Below are positions 14,626 to 25,026 of a stretch of 31,215 nucleotides of DNA, in pieces. The notes beneath the pieces were generated by a model. It saw only the letters and a list, made by a program, of their open reading frames with translations, was not told where the DNA came from and did not search any database. The DNA comes from DATMMS01 sp036824145. GTDB lineage: Bacteria > Chloroflexota > Dormibacteria > DASZGP01. Position numbers and translations under genes: made by a program. The stretch lies in contig DAITAT010000017.1 of NCBI GenBank assembly GCA_036824145.1, positions 1 to 31,215 of the forward strand, read 5' to 3'. The first letter of the stretch is position 1, and each line of letters begins with the position of its first letter.

Positions 14626-16389
14626 CTAGGAGGCCGCGGCGCGGACGTCCTCAAGCTCCAGCCGAACCGTCGCCTCGCCGTCCCAACGGCTGACCTCGGG
14701 GCTGAACAAAACGTCAAGACGCTGGCCCCGCTGGGCCAGGCGCCGGTAGTCGTCGATGTAGGCGCCACGGCGCCAGGCCACCGACTCGATGACGCGCTCG
14801 CCGGCGCCAAGCCAGAGCTTGAGGTGCTCCCGTTCGCCGCCGAACGCGGTGGCCGCCTTGAGCACCAGGCCACGGCCGCAGAAGCGAGGCGGGCGATTGC
14901 CCTGGCCAAACGGCTCCAGCAAGGCCAGGTCCTCGACGGCCTCGGTACTGAGCTCATCGAAGCCGACCTCGGCGTCGATGGGCATCACCCGGCTCCAGCC
15001 GCCTTCGGGTCGCTTCCCGGCCGCGAATTCCTGGAGCCCGTCGATCAGGGCGGGCAGGTCCTCGTTGGCGCAGGCGAACCCGGCGGCGGCCTGGTGGCCG
15101 CCGAAGCGGCTCAACACTCCAGCGCAGCTGGTCAGCGCGTCGACCACGTTGAAGCCGTCGACGGAGCGCGCCGAGCCGCGGCTCTCCGACTCACCCCGGT
15201 TGAGCACGAAGGCCGGCATGTTGTGGGCGTCGACAAGCCGGCCCGCGATCAGCCCCACCAGCCCCAGCGACCAGCGCTCGTCAGCGAGGACGATGGCGGA
15301 GTCGGGCACGCCCTCTTCCTCGAGTCGCCCCAAGGCCTCGCTGAGAGCGGTGTCGGTCGCCTGCCGGCGGGACTGGTTGTGGCTCTCCATCTGCTCCGCC
15401 AGCGGCCGGGCCACCTCGATGTCGTCGGCGAGCAGCAGGTCGAGCGCCAGGCGGGCGTCGTCCATGCGGCCGGCCGCGTTGATCCGGGGAGCCAGCTGGA
15501 AGCCGATCGCGGTCGAATTCAGGGGACGCCGCAGGATGCCGGTCTCGATCAGCGCACGGATACCCGGCAGGGGGCGCTCCTCCATCTCGAGCAGGCCGCG
15601 CCTGACCAGGGTGCGGTTCTCATCGAGGAGGGCGACGACATCGGCGATCGCCCCCACCGCCACCAACTGGGTCAACTGCTCAAGCACGGCAGCATCGAGG
15701 CCTCCAAGCCCCGTCTGCTCCAGACCCTGGACGAGCTTGAAGGCCACGCCAGCGCCCGACAGCTCCTTGAAGGGATAGACATCGCCGGGCTGGTGGGGAT
15801 TGAGGAGTGCGTCGGGTCGTGCGATCTCAGCAGCGGGCAGGTGATGGTCGGTGACGATCAGTTGCAGGCCCGCTGGTCGCTGGGCGACGACGTCCACCGA
15901 GTTGGTGCCGCAGTCACAGCTGATGACCAGGCCGGCTCCCTGCCGGTGGAGCTCTTCAAGGCCCTCGGGACTCAGGCCGTAGCCGTCGTTGACCCGGTGC
16001 GGGATGTAGGTGACGACGTCAGCGCCGGCGGCGGTCAGGCCGCGCTGCAGCAGCGCCGTGGCGGTGACCCCATCGGCGTCGTAGTCGCCGAAGATCGCGA
16101 TCCGGCGCCCTGTCTGAATCGCCTCTGACGCCATCTGGACGGCGGGGGTCAGCGACATCATCATCTCCGGCGGGTGCAGGGGGGCCTCCTCGGCGTGGAG
16201 GAAATCGTGGCTGTCGACGATCACCAACCGGCGGGACCAGAGCACCCGTCGGAGCAGCGGCGACGCCTGCGCTTCGAAATCGGCGGGTGGATCGGCCGCC
16301 GCCAGCTGCCACTCGCGGGGAATGTGCCGGGGGCGTCCCGTCGCGGGCGACCCGGTGACGGCTTTGGGGGGCGTGACCCCGGCGGTCAA
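14626..16389 (-). CDS. recJ: Single-stranded-DNA-specific exonuclease RecJ
   Basis: RecJ degrades single-stranded DNA 5' to 3' in recombination and mismatch or base excision repair. The 587-residue DHH-family protein has LLRRVLWSR (45-53) typical of the RecJ N-terminus. Motif I is GDYDADG (101-107), a CDCGT segment lies at 158-162, and the DHH triad is in VTDHHLP (179-185). SGAGVAFKL and the DHHA1 motif FGGHQAAAGF lie further on, with an OB-like C-terminal region. The only upstream start is TTG 16389, which overlaps the stop of a 111-codon ORF (TTGA). There is no Shine-Dalgarno, so initiation is probably coupled. The Pro-rich first 30 residues are not conserved in the family. Confidence 0.92.
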   Translation of the reverse strand: MTAGVTPPKAVTGSPATGRPRHIPREWQLAAADPPADFEAQASPLLRRVLWSRRLVIVDSHDFLHAEEAPLHPPEMMMSLTPAVQMASEAIQTGRRIAIFGDYDADGVTATALLQRGLTAAGADVVTYIPHRVNDGYGLSPEGLEELHRQGAGLVISCDCGTNSVDVVAQRPAGLQLIVTDHHLPAAEIARPDALLNPHQPGDVYPFKELSGAGVAFKLVQGLEQTGLGGLDAAVLEQLTQLVAVGAIADVVALLDENRTLVRRGLLEMEERPLPGIRALIETGILRRPLNSTAIGFQLAPRINAAGRMDDARLALDLLLADDIEVARPLAEQMESHNQSRRQATDTALSEALGRLEEEGVPDSAIVLADERWSLGLVGLIAGRLVDAHNMPAFVLNRGESESRGSARSVDGFNVVDALTSCAGVLSRFGGHQAAAGFACANEDLPALIDGLQEFAAGKRPEGGWSRVMPIDAEVGFDELSTEAVEDLALLEPFGQGNRPPRFCGRGLVLKAATAFGGEREHLKLWLGAGERVIESVAWRRGAYIDDYRRLAQRGQRLDVLFSPEVSRWDGEATVRLELEDVRAAAS

Positions 16390-16721
16390 CGCAGGTGGGT
16401 GCGCGGGGAGGACGACCGGGGCCAGCGGCGCTGGTCGGGAGGACAGTCGTTGCGGAGGCCGTGGCGACGCAACCGCCGCCGAACCGGGCGCAACCCTGCC
16501 GGTCTCAGCTGGTAGAGGCGAGGAGCGGGGTTGGCAACCTCGTCGCTCGGCTCCGACGCTGTCCCAGGGGCGATCGCCTCGATTCCCGAGTCGGCAGGCA
16601 GGTCGGCCTCGGAGGGCTGCTTGCCGTCAGCTTTGGGATCGGCCGGCCCCCGATCGCTCTTCGCGGGGACCTCTTCTGCGATGTCTTCTTGATCGTCCAA
16701 TCCAGCTGTCTCTGGGCTCAA
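16386..16721 (-). CDS. Small hypothetical protein upstream of recJ (acidic then basic, 111 residues)
   Basis: I do not recognise this protein. The first 65 residues are acidic, Ala/Pro/Asp/Glu-rich and probably disordered; the last 45 are Arg-rich (RPVRRRLRRHGLR). It starts at TTG 16721 with a GAGG seven bases upstream, 45 bases after the amidohydrolase stop. Its TGA overlaps the recJ TTG by four bases. That overlap, together with recJ having no ribosome-binding site of its own, is the main support for translation. The odd composition means it may only serve as a coupling leader for recJ. Confidence 0.42.
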   Translation of the reverse strand: MSPETAGLDDQEDIAEEVPAKSDRGPADPKADGKQPSEADLPADSGIEAIAPGTASEPSDEVANPAPRLYQLRPAGLRPVRRRLRRHGLRNDCPPDQRRWPRSSSPRTHLR

Positions 16722-16766
16722 TTCTCTACCTCGAGGACGTCGATGTCCACATCACAAAGGTCGCGA

Positions 16767-17972
16767 TCAGGCAACCTTCCAGACTCGCCAGAGTGCAGAC
16801 GGGTCGCTGAGGGGGTCGCCGTGGACGAGGAAGAAGTCGGGCGGTCCGCCTTCCTCGATGACGCCGGCGCCCGGTTCGCCCAGCACCTGCCCACCCTTCC
16901 ACGTCGCCGCCGCCAGGGCCTCCCAGGGCTCCAGCCCACAGTCCACCAGGGCCTCGACCTCCCACGCCATCTGGTTGGCCCGCGCCGAGCCGCCGCCGAA
17001 GTCGGTGCCGGCGGCGATGAGGATCCCGGCCTTGTGGGCCAGGCGGACACTCTCGCGGGCGACCTCGGTGCGCTCCATCACGAGCTTGCGCCCATCGGCT
17101 GAGTGGAATCGATCCAAAGTCGTGGTGCGCTCGAAGGTGGCCCATGACCTGAGCACCGTCATCGTCGTCACGAGGGCAACACCCGTCGACGCCATCACCG
17201 CCACGGTCTCGGCATCGGTCTCAAATCCGTGCTCGATGCAGTCCACGCCGGCGTCGGCACATACCCGGGTGCCCTCGAACCGGCCGGCGTGGGCGGTCAC
17301 CCGGGCGCCGCGCGCGTGGGCTGCCTCCACCACCGGGCGGACCTCGTCCGCGGTCCACGGAGGAGTGTCGGGGTCGGGGCCGTCGAGGTAGAGCTTGACG
17401 AAGTCGGCGCCGTCGTCCAGCTGGCCCATCGACAGCCGCAGCAGCTCGTCGCCGTCGTCAGCCTCCGCCGACACCCCGCCCGCCAGGGTCCCGGTCTTCA
17501 TCACCCAGGTCCCCGCCGCCCGCACGTATGGGTATTCGCGGCGGCCGTCCCAGCGATCGCGAAGACCAAGGCTGAGGGCGCGCTCGCGACCGTCCTCAGG
17601 ATCGACGCCGATGGGGGCGCCGACGTCGCGCGCCCAGCGGACCCCGGAGGCGAGCTGGAGGCGGGCGTTGTCTTCGGCGACGCGAAGGAGGACCTCCGGC
17701 GGATCGGTGCCACGCTCGATCCAGTGGGCGCCCCCGGGCAGAGTCAGGTGACTGTGGCAGTCGACCATCGCCGGCACGATCGTGGATCCTGACGCGTCGA
17801 TGACCTCGAGACCGGGGTAGGGCCTGAGGTCCTCCTCGCTGTCGCGGGGGCGGATCCAGGCGACGCGGCCGTCCGCCACCAGGATGCTGACGCCGACCTC
17901 GAGTCGATCGGAGCGCGCGTCGGTGAAGGCGGCGTCGCGGTAGAGGATCGGCGGAGCGGGAGGCTCAGGCAT
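16767..17972 (-). CDS. Metal-dependent amidohydrolase, substrate unknown
   Basis: This is an amidohydrolase-superfamily protein of 401 residues, close to the imidazolonepropionase/prolidase-like group. Its metal and catalytic residues are visible in order: HxH in DCHSHL (His73, His75), a candidate bridging Lys193 in FVKLYLDG, and His228 in TAHAG. His248 in CIEHGFE and an Asp near 330 in AAGTDFGGG complete the set. The N-terminal beta strands and the C-terminal GVIEEGGPPDFFLVHGDPL segment form the usual small beta domain. The ATG overlaps the acetyltransferase stop by eight bases. Candidate reactions include hydrolysis of Xaa-Pro dipeptides or cyclic amides; sequence alone cannot decide. Confidence 0.88.
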   Translation of the reverse strand: MPEPPAPPILYRDAAFTDARSDRLEVGVSILVADGRVAWIRPRDSEEDLRPYPGLEVIDASGSTIVPAMVDCHSHLTLPGGAHWIERGTDPPEVLLRVAEDNARLQLASGVRWARDVGAPIGVDPEDGRERALSLGLRDRWDGRREYPYVRAAGTWVMKTGTLAGGVSAEADDGDELLRLSMGQLDDGADFVKLYLDGPDPDTPPWTADEVRPVVEAAHARGARVTAHAGRFEGTRVCADAGVDCIEHGFETDAETVAVMASTGVALVTTMTVLRSWATFERTTTLDRFHSADGRKLVMERTEVARESVRLAHKAGILIAAGTDFGGGSARANQMAWEVEALVDCGLEPWEALAAATWKGGQVLGEPGAGVIEEGGPPDFFLVHGDPLSDPSALWRVWKVA

Positions 17973-18780
17973 GACCCTGATTCTGCTCCCTATAAACGCG
18001 GTAGGCGTACCGGCGCTCGAACCCGGCGCGCGTGTAGACGCCGCCGCCGGGCTCGGTTGCCTGGAGGGTGACGTGAGTGGCTCCCGCGGCGGCGGCGTCG
18101 CCGCAGATGAGGCTTAGCAGTGCCGAGGCCAGGCCACGGGAGCGATGAGGCTCGGCGGTCCACATCGCGTAGACGCCGGCGACACCCTGATGCACCAGGC
18201 TCTGGCCGGTGGCCACCAGCCGGTTCTCGTGACGGGCCTGGTAGAAGCGCCGGTCGGCCGCCTTGGCCATCTGCCAGGGGTCCGGGAAGGCGGCTTTGAC
18301 GTCGGCGATGTCCAGCCACGGCGATAGCCGGTCGCCCCAGACGCACTCCTCGATCTCCTCGCGGCTTTCCGCCCGGCCCGCCTCGTAGCCAGCCGGTACC
18401 AGGCCCGACTGGCGGTCCTCCGCCGGCGCCCCGTCCGACAGGTCACGGACGTAGGCGGGGAGCTCGAGCTCGGTGCTGTACCCCGCGCCCAGCAACTCGG
18501 CCTCCGCATCCTCCATGCCGTCCCGGAGCCATACCCGGTACCCTCCCGATGTGAGCGCACCTCGCAGGCGATCGACCTGGACGGTCGCGCCGGCCTTCGG
18601 GGTGGCAACGTTGTAGAACGGCCAGGTCGACCCGAGGCTGGCGATCCGCCACCCGCCCAACTCCTCGACCCTTCCGCGCGGATGAGCCCGCGCCCACGCC
18701 GCGTGGTTCTCGAACCAGAGGTCGTCCAGCTGCGCCTGTAGCTCGGGCGGAATCCCGCCTGCCCCGGGGCCTCCGCTCAT
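17965..18780 (-). CDS. GNAT-family N-acetyltransferase
   Basis: This is a predicted acetyl-CoA-dependent N-acetyltransferase of 271 residues. The C-terminal half carries the GNAT core. VAGVYAMWTAEPHRSRGLAS (200-219) includes the acetyl-CoA pyrophosphate loop, a following helix is Ala-rich, and VTLQATEPGGGVYTRAGFER is the conserved last strand/helix region. The N-terminal about 130 residues resemble a second, degenerate GNAT-like domain, as in tandem-domain acetyltransferases. It lies 12 bases after acnA and overlaps the amidohydrolase by eight bases, so the three are likely cotranscribed. The substrate is unknown. Pairing with an amidohydrolase might mean modification and hydrolysis of related amines, but this is speculation. 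Confidence 0.82.
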   Translation of the reverse strand: MSGGPGAGGIPPELQAQLDDLWFENHAAWARAHPRGRVEELGGWRIASLGSTWPFYNVATPKAGATVQVDRLRGALTSGGYRVWLRDGMEDAEAELLGAGYSTELELPAYVRDLSDGAPAEDRQSGLVPAGYEAGRAESREEIEECVWGDRLSPWLDIADVKAAFPDPWQMAKAADRRFYQARHENRLVATGQSLVHQGVAGVYAMWTAEPHRSRGLASALLSLICGDAAAAGATHVTLQATEPGGGVYTRAGFERRYAYRVYREQNQGHA

Positions 18781-18792
18781 GCTGTCTGGGAG

Positions 18793-21543
<2,751 letters not shown>

Positions 21544-21601
21544 CGCGACTGGGCGAGCTTAAGTTTAGTGTCCGCCGGCTGGAGGGACCGACGCCGGCGC
21601 C

Positions 21602-22648
21602 CTACCAGGCCCGATCGATGACGGCCAGCGCCGCCGGGTTGCCGGCGAAGAGCGAGTCGGTGCCCTCGCGGTCGGTGATGCCGGCGTCGCGGCAGCTTGC
21701 GGGAAGGCCGAGGTCGCGGACCAGGCGCCGCAGGGCGTCGGCGGCCCCCCCAGAGGCAACCCCCAGACTCTTGGCCACGCAGGCTTCCTGCTCGACCTTT
21801 TGGGGCCGTTCCATCTCAACCACGGCCGGCAGCAGGATCGCGGAGGTGAAGCCGTGGGGAATGCCGAACCGAGGCCCCAACTGCCGCCCCATCTGGTGGC
21901 TGAGCCCCCACTCGATGTAGTACGAGCCGGCGTGGGCCATCCAGGCTGCCTCCAGGCAGAGGTGGCGCGGCTCTTCGTCGCCGGTCAGCGACAGGGTCAG
22001 CTTCTTGGCCAAGACCTCCAGTGCCGCCGAGGCCAGGGCGTCGAGGTAAGGCAGCGTGTTGCGGGCCAGGATGGTCTCGGTGGCGTGGTCGACGGCGCGC
22101 ATCCCGGTGGCCGCCCAGAGCCAGTCGGGGGTCTCGGCGGTCAGCTGCGGGTCGAGGAAGATGGCGTTGGCGGTCAGGCTCCGGTCCCGACCGCCGAGCT
22201 TGACCAGGGTGGCGTCGTCGGTCTGGCCGAAGCTGCAGGCGAACTCCGCCCCCGAGAGCGTGGTCGCGAGATCGACGATGGGCAGCCCCACAGGGCCGTG
22301 GCCGGCGGCAACCAGGCCCTGCTTGACCGCCTTGGCGCAGTCCACCACGCTGCCGCCGCCAAAGGCGACCAGGCCATCCGCCCCGGCGGCCTTGAAGGCG
22401 GCCGAGGCCGCGTCGACGGTGCTGGTGGGGTTGTGGGCGACGACCTCGCCGAAAACCGAAGCGATCCTGCCCCCGGCGACGACGCGCAAAGTCTCCAGCA
22501 GGGCGCCTCGGGACAGCGTCCGGCCGGTGAGCAACAGCGCCCGCTGCACCCCCAGGCGTTCCAGCTCTGCACCCAGGCCGCGGTATGCGCCCGATCCCAG
22601 GTAGACGCGCTCGATCGGGAGGGGCTCGAAGACGGTGGGGTGGCTCAG
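21602..22648 (-). CDS. Maleylacetate reductase-like iron-containing alcohol dehydrogenase, probable CTG start
   Basis: This is a group III metal-dependent dehydrogenase; the nearest recognised type is maleylacetate reductase (maleylacetate to 3-oxoadipate with NAD(P)H). GGGSVVDCAKA (97-107) binds NAD. TTLSGAEF and an Asp-His pair (187-188) follow. His251 and His265 in GLSHQMGRQLGPRFGIPHGF are metal ligands. The first normal start codon, GTG 22549, would remove about 33 conserved residues: the FEPLPIERVYLGSG strand and the ERLG before RALLLT. With CTG 22648 the product is 348 residues, the family norm. That CTG overlaps the hpd stop as CTGA, mirroring the ATGA between hmgA and hpd. No ATG, GTG or TTG is in frame upstream. 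Its role beside homogentisate genes is unclear. Confidence 0.82.
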   Translation of the reverse strand: MSHPTVFEPLPIERVYLGSGAYRGLGAELERLGVQRALLLTGRTLSRGALLETLRVVAGGRIASVFGEVVAHNPTSTVDAASAAFKAAGADGLVAFGGGSVVDCAKAVKQGLVAAGHGPVGLPIVDLATTLSGAEFACSFGQTDDATLVKLGGRDRSLTANAIFLDPQLTAETPDWLWAATGMRAVDHATETILARNTLPYLDALASAALEVLAKKLTLSLTGDEEPRHLCLEAAWMAHAGSYYIEWGLSHQMGRQLGPRFGIPHGFTSAILLPAVVEMERPQKVEQEACVAKSLGVASGGAADALRRLVRDLGLPASCRDAGITDREGTDSLFAGNPAALAVIDRAW

Positions 22649-23769
22649 AGGTTGCCCCGACGGGCCTGCTGGCGCTCGATGGCCTCGAAGAGGGCCTTGA
22701 AGTTGCCCTCGCCGAAACCGCGGCTGCCGCGTCGCTGGATCACCTCGAAGAACAGCGTGGGGCGATCCTCGACGGGCTCGGTGAAGATCTGGAGCAGGTA
22801 GCCCTCGTCGTCGCGGTCGACCATGATGTTGAGCCGTTCGATCTCGCTGACGTCCTCCTGGATCTCCCCCACGCGCTCCCAGAGGTCGGCGTAGTACTCG
22901 CGGGGCACGCTCAGAAAACGCAGCTCGCGGCGCTTCAGTTCATCGACGGTGGCGCAGATGTCGCCCGTGATCAGGGCGATGTGCTGCACCCCGGGGGCAC
23001 GGTTGAACTCCAGGTACTCCTCGATCTGGGACTTCCGCTTGCCCGGCGCCGGCTCGTTGATGGGGAACTTGAGCTTGCCCGAGCCGTCCTGCATCACCTT
23101 TGACATCAGGGCCGAGTACTCGGTGGTGATGGCCTCGTCGGTGAAGTGCTGCATCAGCTCGAAGCCCATCACCTTCTGCCACCAGTCAACCCACTCGTTC
23201 ATCTTGCCGAGCTCGACGTTGCCGACGACGTGGTCGATGGCGGCCAGGCCCACGCCCGAGATCTTGGCTGGAGTGCCCTCCACGGCCTCGAACCCGGGCC
23301 AGTAGGCGCCGTGGTAGTCCTTGCGCTCCACGAACCCGAGCAGCACGTCGCCGTAGAGCTGCACGCTGGCGCTGCCGGCACGACCGGTGGCGTCGCCGCC
23401 GAAATGCGGCTCCTCGACCGGCTTTGCGCCTCGCCTGACCGCCTCGGCGAAGGCCGCCTCCAGGTCGGGAACGCGCAGGGCGATCCGCCGCACGCCGTCG
23501 CCATGCTCGAGGCAGAACTTGGTGATGGGGTCCTCGGGGCCCATGCCGCTGGTCAGCAGGAAGGTGATCTGTCCCTGTCGGAGGACATAGCTGGCGAAGC
23601 CGCGCATGCCCGTCTCGGGCCCCGCGTACGCAATCTGCTCGAAGCCCAGGGCGGTCCGGTAGAAGTGCGCCGCCTGCTTGGCGTTGCCGACCCAGAAGGC
23701 GATATGGTCGATCGCCTCGATCGGCATGTGGTCGACCTTGGCCTCGTAGCGAGGCGCGGTCTGGGTCAT
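22645..23769 (-). CDS. hpd: 4-hydroxyphenylpyruvate dioxygenase
   Basis: This non-haem iron(II) enzyme converts 4-hydroxyphenylpyruvate to homogentisate in tyrosine catabolism, with decarboxylation, ring hydroxylation and side-chain migration. The 374-residue protein has two VOC-type halves. The three iron ligands are visible as His180 (AAIDHVVGN), His263 (GVQHIAL) and Glu342 (LFFEVIQRRG). The C-terminal GSRGFGEGNFKALFEAIE is the characteristic closing helix. 4-Hydroxymandelate synthase is related, but the adjacent hmgA favours the dioxygenase. ATG 23769 overlaps the hmgA stop by four bases (ATGA). Confidence 0.95.
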   Translation of the reverse strand: MTQTAPRYEAKVDHMPIEAIDHIAFWVGNAKQAAHFYRTALGFEQIAYAGPETGMRGFASYVLRQGQITFLLTSGMGPEDPITKFCLEHGDGVRRIALRVPDLEAAFAEAVRRGAKPVEEPHFGGDATGRAGSASVQLYGDVLLGFVERKDYHGAYWPGFEAVEGTPAKISGVGLAAIDHVVGNVELGKMNEWVDWWQKVMGFELMQHFTDEAITTEYSALMSKVMQDGSGKLKFPINEPAPGKRKSQIEEYLEFNRAPGVQHIALITGDICATVDELKRRELRFLSVPREYYADLWERVGEIQEDVSEIERLNIMVDRDDEGYLLQIFTEPVEDRPTLFFEVIQRRGSRGFGEGNFKALFEAIERQQARRGNL

Positions 23770-24872
23770 TTCGCCACCATCTTCCAGCTGTTGACGTAGT
23801 CCGGCAGGTCAGCCTTCATCAACTCTTCGCTGAGGGTGAAGGGCTTCTCAGCCTCCAGCATGACGGCGTACTCGTCGGTCTCGGTCTTGGTGGCGGAGCC
23901 CGTGACGGCTCCCGGCTGAGGACCGTGGTGCAGCCCCTGGGGGTGCAGGGTCATGAAGCCCTCGCCGATGTTGGCGCGCGAGAAGAAGTTGCCCCGGTGA
24001 TAAAAGATGACCTCGTCGTTATCGATGTTGGCGTGGTAGAAGGGCACGCGAAGGGTCTCGGTGGTCTCCAGGGGGCGCGGCGCGAAAGTGCATATCGACA
24101 GGCCGGGGACCACGAAGGTCGCGTGCACCGACGGCGGCAGGTGATACCGGGGACTGGTGATGGGCCGGAAGTCGCGGACGTTTAGCTTGCGCACCGTGAG
24201 GGTGCCGCGCCAGCCCACCACGTCGATGGGAAAGTAGCCGTAGGTCAGGCGGGTGTACTGGTTGTCGCGCTTGACGATCACCACCCACCGGCCCGGCTGG
24301 TCGTCGTAGACCGGCTTCAGCTCGGGCAGTTTGAGGGCGGCGGGGTCGAAGAGGGCGTGCTGGCCGAGGAGGCCGCGGTCGGGGATCTCGACTTCGGCCG
24401 CCGTCTCGATGATCAAAAAGAACGAGGGGCCCGCCTCGGTACGAGGCAGCATCCGGTGGGTGGTGCCCTTGGGCACGATCACGTAGTCGCCGGCCTCATA
24501 GTCGAGGTCGCCGTAGTCGGACTCCAGCACGCCTTCGCCGTGGTGGATGAAGTAGGTCAGGTCGCCGTCGGCGTCGCGATGGAAGAATTCCTCAGCGGCC
24601 GTCGGCGCCCAGACGTAGACGGCGCAGTCGTCGTTGCTCAGGATCTCGGTCGGACCCTGGCTGGCGGCCGCCATGAACCCCGGCGTGTTGAGGTCGAACG
24701 CGTGCGGCCGAAGCGGTCCCTCGATGTCCTCCCAGGCCGTGGGCGGATGCAGGCGGTAGAGGTGGGAACAGGGGCCCGTGAAAGCCTCCCGCCCGTGCTC
24801 TTCCTCGAACAACCCCTCGGGAACCTGGACGTGGGCCTGGTAGGCGGTCCGGCCACGTGACACGGGGTACAT
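23766..24872 (-). CDS. hmgA: Homogentisate 1,2-dioxygenase (short form)
   Basis: This iron(II) cupin enzyme opens homogentisate to maleylacetoacetate, the step after hpd. The 368-residue product is shorter than the mammalian enzyme (about 445) and belongs to a compact bacterial form. Likely ligands lie in the FYHANIDNDEVIFYHRGNF region (His280, an acidic residue near 287) and LHPQGLHHGP (His316). An N-terminal GPCSHLYRLHPPTAW and GDYVIVPKGTTHR (cupin) are also clear. ATG 24872 follows AAGGAGG at ideal spacing of six bases. It is the first gene of the hmgA-hpd-dehydrogenase unit. No fumarylacetoacetase or maleylacetoacetate isomerase is in the window. Confidence 0.92.
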   Translation of the reverse strand: MYPVSRGRTAYQAHVQVPEGLFEEEHGREAFTGPCSHLYRLHPPTAWEDIEGPLRPHAFDLNTPGFMAAASQGPTEILSNDDCAVYVWAPTAAEEFFHRDADGDLTYFIHHGEGVLESDYGDLDYEAGDYVIVPKGTTHRMLPRTEAGPSFFLIIETAAEVEIPDRGLLGQHALFDPAALKLPELKPVYDDQPGRWVVIVKRDNQYTRLTYGYFPIDVVGWRGTLTVRKLNVRDFRPITSPRYHLPPSVHATFVVPGLSICTFAPRPLETTETLRVPFYHANIDNDEVIFYHRGNFFSRANIGEGFMTLHPQGLHHGPQPGAVTGSATKTETDEYAVMLEAEKPFTLSEELMKADLPDYVNSWKMVAK

Positions 24873-24908
24873 CAGGCGCCTCCTTGTGCTTTTCGGAACC
24901 TGAATCTC

Positions 24909-24936
24909 ATGGTAGCTCTTGAGGGGCCACGGTCAA
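24909..24936 (-). promoter_or_regulatory. Promoter of the hmgA-hpd operon
   Basis: TTGACC (24936-24931, 5/6) and TACCAT (24914-24909, 4/6) are separated by 16 bases. Transcription would start near 24902, about 30 nt before the hmgA ATG. This is the best sigma70-like promoter I see in the window. Confidence 0.6.
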
Positions 24937-24940
24937 GCCG

Positions 24941-24978
24941 GACAAGAAGAAGGGGGCGAGCCTTACGGCCCGCCCCCT
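24941..24978 (-). terminator. Rho-independent terminator of the surface-protein gene
   Basis: On the minus strand, AGGGGGCG (24978-24971) pairs with CGCCCCCT (24958-24951). An inner GCC/GGC stem continues the hairpin after one mismatch. The U-rich tail TTCTTCTTGT follows. It lies about 50 bases after the surface-protein stop codon and before the hmgA promoter. Confidence 0.72.
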
Positions 24979-24995
24979 GGTAGCTCGAGTTGAGA

Positions 24996-25018
24996 GCGCC
25001 GGCTACGGTCGCCGGCGC
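24996..25018. repeat. GC-rich hairpin just after the surface-protein stop
   Basis: GCGCCGGC (24996-25003) and GCCGGCGC (25011-25018) form a perfect eight-base stem with a seven-base loop. It lies eight bases past the stop codon, in tandem with the stronger terminator hairpin, and may stabilise the mRNA 3' end or assist termination. Confidence 0.5.
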
Positions 25019-25026
25019 GCTAAACG

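Noticed and set aside
14592..14957. 121-codon minus-strand ORF over the recJ 3' end
   Set aside because: It is an alternative frame of recJ with Arg/Ser/Pro-rich translation and no supporting start context.
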